Shown here: in pieces, positions 6,792 to 8,228 of the stretch
How the letters are laid out: each line of letters starts with the position of its first letter
How positions within the stretch are numbered: position 1 is the first letter of the stretch
Source of the DNA: Acidaminococcaceae bacterium UBA2453
Lineage (GTDB): Bacteria; Bacillota; Negativicutes; Acidaminococcales; Acidaminococcaceae
DNA length: 8,228 bases
Assembly: GCA_002342505.1 (NCBI GenBank)
Contig: DDQB01000002.1
Span: 551 to 8,778, forward strand
Direction: 5' to 3'
Position numbers and translations under genes: made by a program
Notes under the pieces: generated by a model
Databases searched by the model: none
Told to the model about the DNA's origin: nothing
What the model saw: only the letters and a program-made list of their open reading frames with translations

Positions 6792-6844
6792 AACGCATCG
6801 GGGTCGGGCCTTCATTTTCCTTTCAGGCCTGAATCCGATGCGTT
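6792..6844. terminator. Bidirectional intrinsic terminator between convergent genes
   Basis: AACGCATCGG (6792-6801) pairs perfectly with CCGATGCGTT (6835-6844). Past a short mismatch, 6804-6811 pairs with 6825-6832 (eight pairs, one G-U), leaving a 13-base loop. Downstream on the plus strand is TTATTTGTTT, and on the minus strand TTTTATCTTTATA. It therefore can end transcripts of both adenine deaminase and the MscS gene. The rest of the 158-base gap (6737-6894) is AT-rich with no other signal. Confidence 0.85.
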
Positions 6845-6894
6845 ATTTGTTTGCGTCATTTGTTTTGGCAGCGCTTCCTTTAATTTTTTTGCGG

Positions 6895-8022
6895 TTACGC
6901 TTTCTTTCCTCCGTCCGCCTGCGATAATGGCGTTTCAAAATATACGCTCTGGCTGGGGAAGGCGCAGCTTACGCCGTTCTCTTCCAGAATCTGCATGACG
7001 CCCAGGTTAAATTTTTCGCGGGCCTTCAGGTACACGGAATTGTTGGGCGCTTTGGCATAGCATACGATGCGGATGTTCAGCGCGCTGTCGCCGAACTCGA
7101 AGAAGTTTACGTCGATGCCGTCGTCGTGTATCTCATCCAGCTTTTTGCAAAGTTCCCGGATCTGCTGGCAGACTGTTTGCAGCTGTTCGCGGGTGGTGCT
7201 GTAGGTAACGCCCAGATTATATTGGATGCGGTACTTCTGCCGTTGCGTGTAATTGATGATGGGCGTGTTGCTCAGCATCGAGTTGGGCACATATACCAGT
7301 TCCTGATAAAACGTGCGGATACAGGTGCTGCGGAAGGAAATTTTTTCCACATAGCCTTCCACATTGTTGGCGGAGACCCAGTCGCCAATGACGAAAGGAC
7401 GCTCCAGCAGGATGACGACGCTGCCGAAAATATTGGCCAGCGCATCTTTGGCGGCAAAGGCGATGGCCATGGCGCCGATCCCCAGCGAAGCCACGAAGGC
7501 GGTAATATCGTAATTCCATTCCCTGGCTACCATGGCGATGCCCAGCATGATGCACAGGATATGGGCCAGGGCGGACACAAGGCCGGCGATGGTTTCGTCA
7601 ATGTTCAGCCCGGACCGTTTCAGGAGCTGCATGATGAGGCCGTGGCCCGCGTCGCACAGGTTATACACGCCCCAGATGATGCAGACGATGAGGCTGCTGC
7701 GCAGGATTTTGTCAAAAGCCGGATGGTGGGAAAAGGGATCGACGGGACTGAGAGTGATGAACATGTAGAGGGCGAAGATCCACAAAAACGTCTGGATCGG
7801 ATGATTGAAGCCCCGGAAGAAATCGTCGATGAAGTCTTGATGATATTTGCTTTTCAGCCGTTCCGTCACCCGGATGATGAACGAACGGTACAGGATGCGG
7901 AACAGTAAAATAGCGATGCAGGTAAGGATGGACGCCCGCCATAAAGGCCACAGGGACAGCCAGAATTCCGGCGTCGGTATGGAAACGGATAAAGAAGAAA
8001 GAAAAGACGAAAGCTCAGACAT
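6895..8022 (-). CDS. MscS-family small-conductance mechanosensitive channel
   Basis: This inner-membrane channel opens under membrane tension to release solutes on hypo-osmotic shock. It has 375 residues from the ATG at 8022, which is preceded by AGAAAGGG. An upstream in-frame ATG at 8076 lacks a comparable site and would add a charged 18-residue extension. About five hydrophobic segments are seen (roughly 27-47, 76-92, 107-125, 145-165 and 173-198), more than the three of E. coli MscS. The pore helix and start of the beta domain are typical: LGIGAMAIAFAAKDALANIF (180-199), then LLERPFVIGDWV (205-216), VEGYVEKISFRST (221-233) and VPNSML (245-250). The C-terminal cytoplasmic part ends with the family's FPSQSVYF (355-362). 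It is a single gene, convergent with adenine deaminase. The substrate is non-specific, and the YnaI/YbdG-like size class is possible. Confidence 0.95.
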   Translation of the reverse strand: MSELSSFLSSLSVSIPTPEFWLSLWPLWRASILTCIAILLFRILYRSFIIRVTERLKSKYHQDFIDDFFRGFNHPIQTFLWIFALYMFITLSPVDPFSHHPAFDKILRSSLIVCIIWGVYNLCDAGHGLIMQLLKRSGLNIDETIAGLVSALAHILCIMLGIAMVAREWNYDITAFVASLGIGAMAIAFAAKDALANIFGSVVILLERPFVIGDWVSANNVEGYVEKISFRSTCIRTFYQELVYVPNSMLSNTPIINYTQRQKYRIQYNLGVTYSTTREQLQTVCQQIRELCKKLDEIHDDGIDVNFFEFGDSALNIRIVCYAKAPNNSVYLKAREKFNLGVMQILEENGVSCAFPSQSVYFETPLSQADGGKKA

Positions 8023-8066
8023 AGGAAAACCCTTTCTATTTAAATAAACAAAATTTTTCCGTCTGT

Positions 8067-8106
8067 CCGCAGGCAAACGAAAAAATATAAAGAAAAGTTT
8101 CTGCGG
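8067..8106 (-). promoter_or_regulatory. Leader hairpin 2 upstream of the MscS gene
   Basis: CCGCAG (minus strand 8106-8101) pairs with CTGCGG (8072-8067). The stem continues, past a two-base bulge, with AAAC/GTTT (8100-8097 with 8078-8075). The loop is 18 bases and T-rich on the transcribed strand. No T-run follows the closing arm, so it is not a standard terminator. The role is unknown. Confidence 0.4.
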
Positions 8107-8129
8107 TTTGTTTTGCTTGTTATCAGTGT

Positions 8130-8162
8130 CGCCGGCGTTTCATCAGCTGAAATTTTCCGGCG
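8130..8162 (-). promoter_or_regulatory. Leader hairpin 1 upstream of the MscS gene
   Basis: CGCCGG (8130-8135) is inversely repeated as CCGGCG (8157-8162), and inside it TTTCA (8138-8142) pairs with TGAAA (8148-8152). If transcription starts near 8167, the hairpin begins almost at the 5' end of the mRNA, where such structures often protect the transcript. The function is inferred. Confidence 0.4.
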
Positions 8163-8173
8163 CTGTCATTGCC

Positions 8174-8192
8174 ATTATAATAAATTATTATA
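8174..8192 (-). promoter_or_regulatory. AT-rich palindromic promoter region of the MscS gene
   Basis: Two perfect minus-strand TATAAT hexamers lie at 8192-8187 and 8179-8174, inside a 17-bp palindrome TATAATAA-A-TTATTATA (8176-8192). No clear -35 hexamer is seen for either. Because the sequence is symmetric, TATAAT also occurs on the plus strand (8176-8181). The leader to the MscS ATG would be about 145 bases. The remaining bases to the window end (8193-8228) show nothing recognisable. Confidence 0.5.
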
Positions 8193-8228
8193 CAATATAA
8201 AACAGAAAAAATTAAGAAGCATCCGGAA

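Noticed and set aside
7126..7908. Plus-strand open frame (260 codons) opposite the MscS gene
   Set aside because: It is a shadow of a clear MscS coding region, and its Asp/Gly/His-rich translation is without motifs.

Overview
The window looks like chromosomal DNA of a low-to-mid GC member of the Firmicutes. The evidence is near-consensus Shine-Dalgarno sequences (AAGGAGG types), sigma-A-like promoters, AT-rich intergenic regions and intrinsic terminators. The style of the genes (a lysine/alanine-rich lipoprotein linker, a 577-residue adenine deaminase, a fused iron-type permease) would suit the Negativicutes (Acidaminococcaceae/Veillonellaceae type). That placement is inference from general resemblance and has not been tested. 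No phage, IS, CRISPR, tRNA or rRNA signal was seen.

Layout. Positions 1-4697 (minus strand) hold an ABC importer operon. Transcription runs right to left: a substrate-binding lipoprotein (3648-4697), a 197-base structured intercistronic region, a first ATPase (2360-3451), a fused two-domain permease (639-2363), and a second, different ATPase (starts at 635 and runs off the left edge). The last three genes are tightly coupled, with a 4-base ATGA overlap and then a 3-base gap. Positions 4698-5002 form a divergent control region. It carries a promoter and two inverted repeats for the transporter, and an extended -10 promoter and a foldable leader for the gene on the other side. Positions 5003-6736 (plus strand) encode adenine deaminase. 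Positions 6737-6894 hold a bidirectional terminator serving two convergent genes. Positions 6895-8022 (minus strand) encode an MscS-type mechanosensitive channel, preceded by an AT-rich promoter region and two predicted leader hairpins.

How the genes work together. The importer is of the iron(III)/polyamine/phosphonate-like class (FbpABC/AfuABC/PotA superfamily). The lipoprotein captures a solute outside the membrane, the fused permease forms the channel, and ATPases of the CUT1/PotA type drive it. The substrate cannot be read from the sequence. Adenine deaminase (adenine to hypoxanthine) serves purine salvage, and the MscS protein protects against hypo-osmotic shock. Neither is obviously linked to the importer.

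The most unusual parts are regulatory. A strong intrinsic terminator lies between the lipoprotein gene and the rest of its operon, preceded by RNA that can form a competing antiterminator and looks like a riboswitch or attenuator of no class I recognise. Two inverted repeats of identical 9-9-9 geometry lie just downstream of the operon promoter. The pairing of two dissimilar ATPases with one fused permease is also worth attention.
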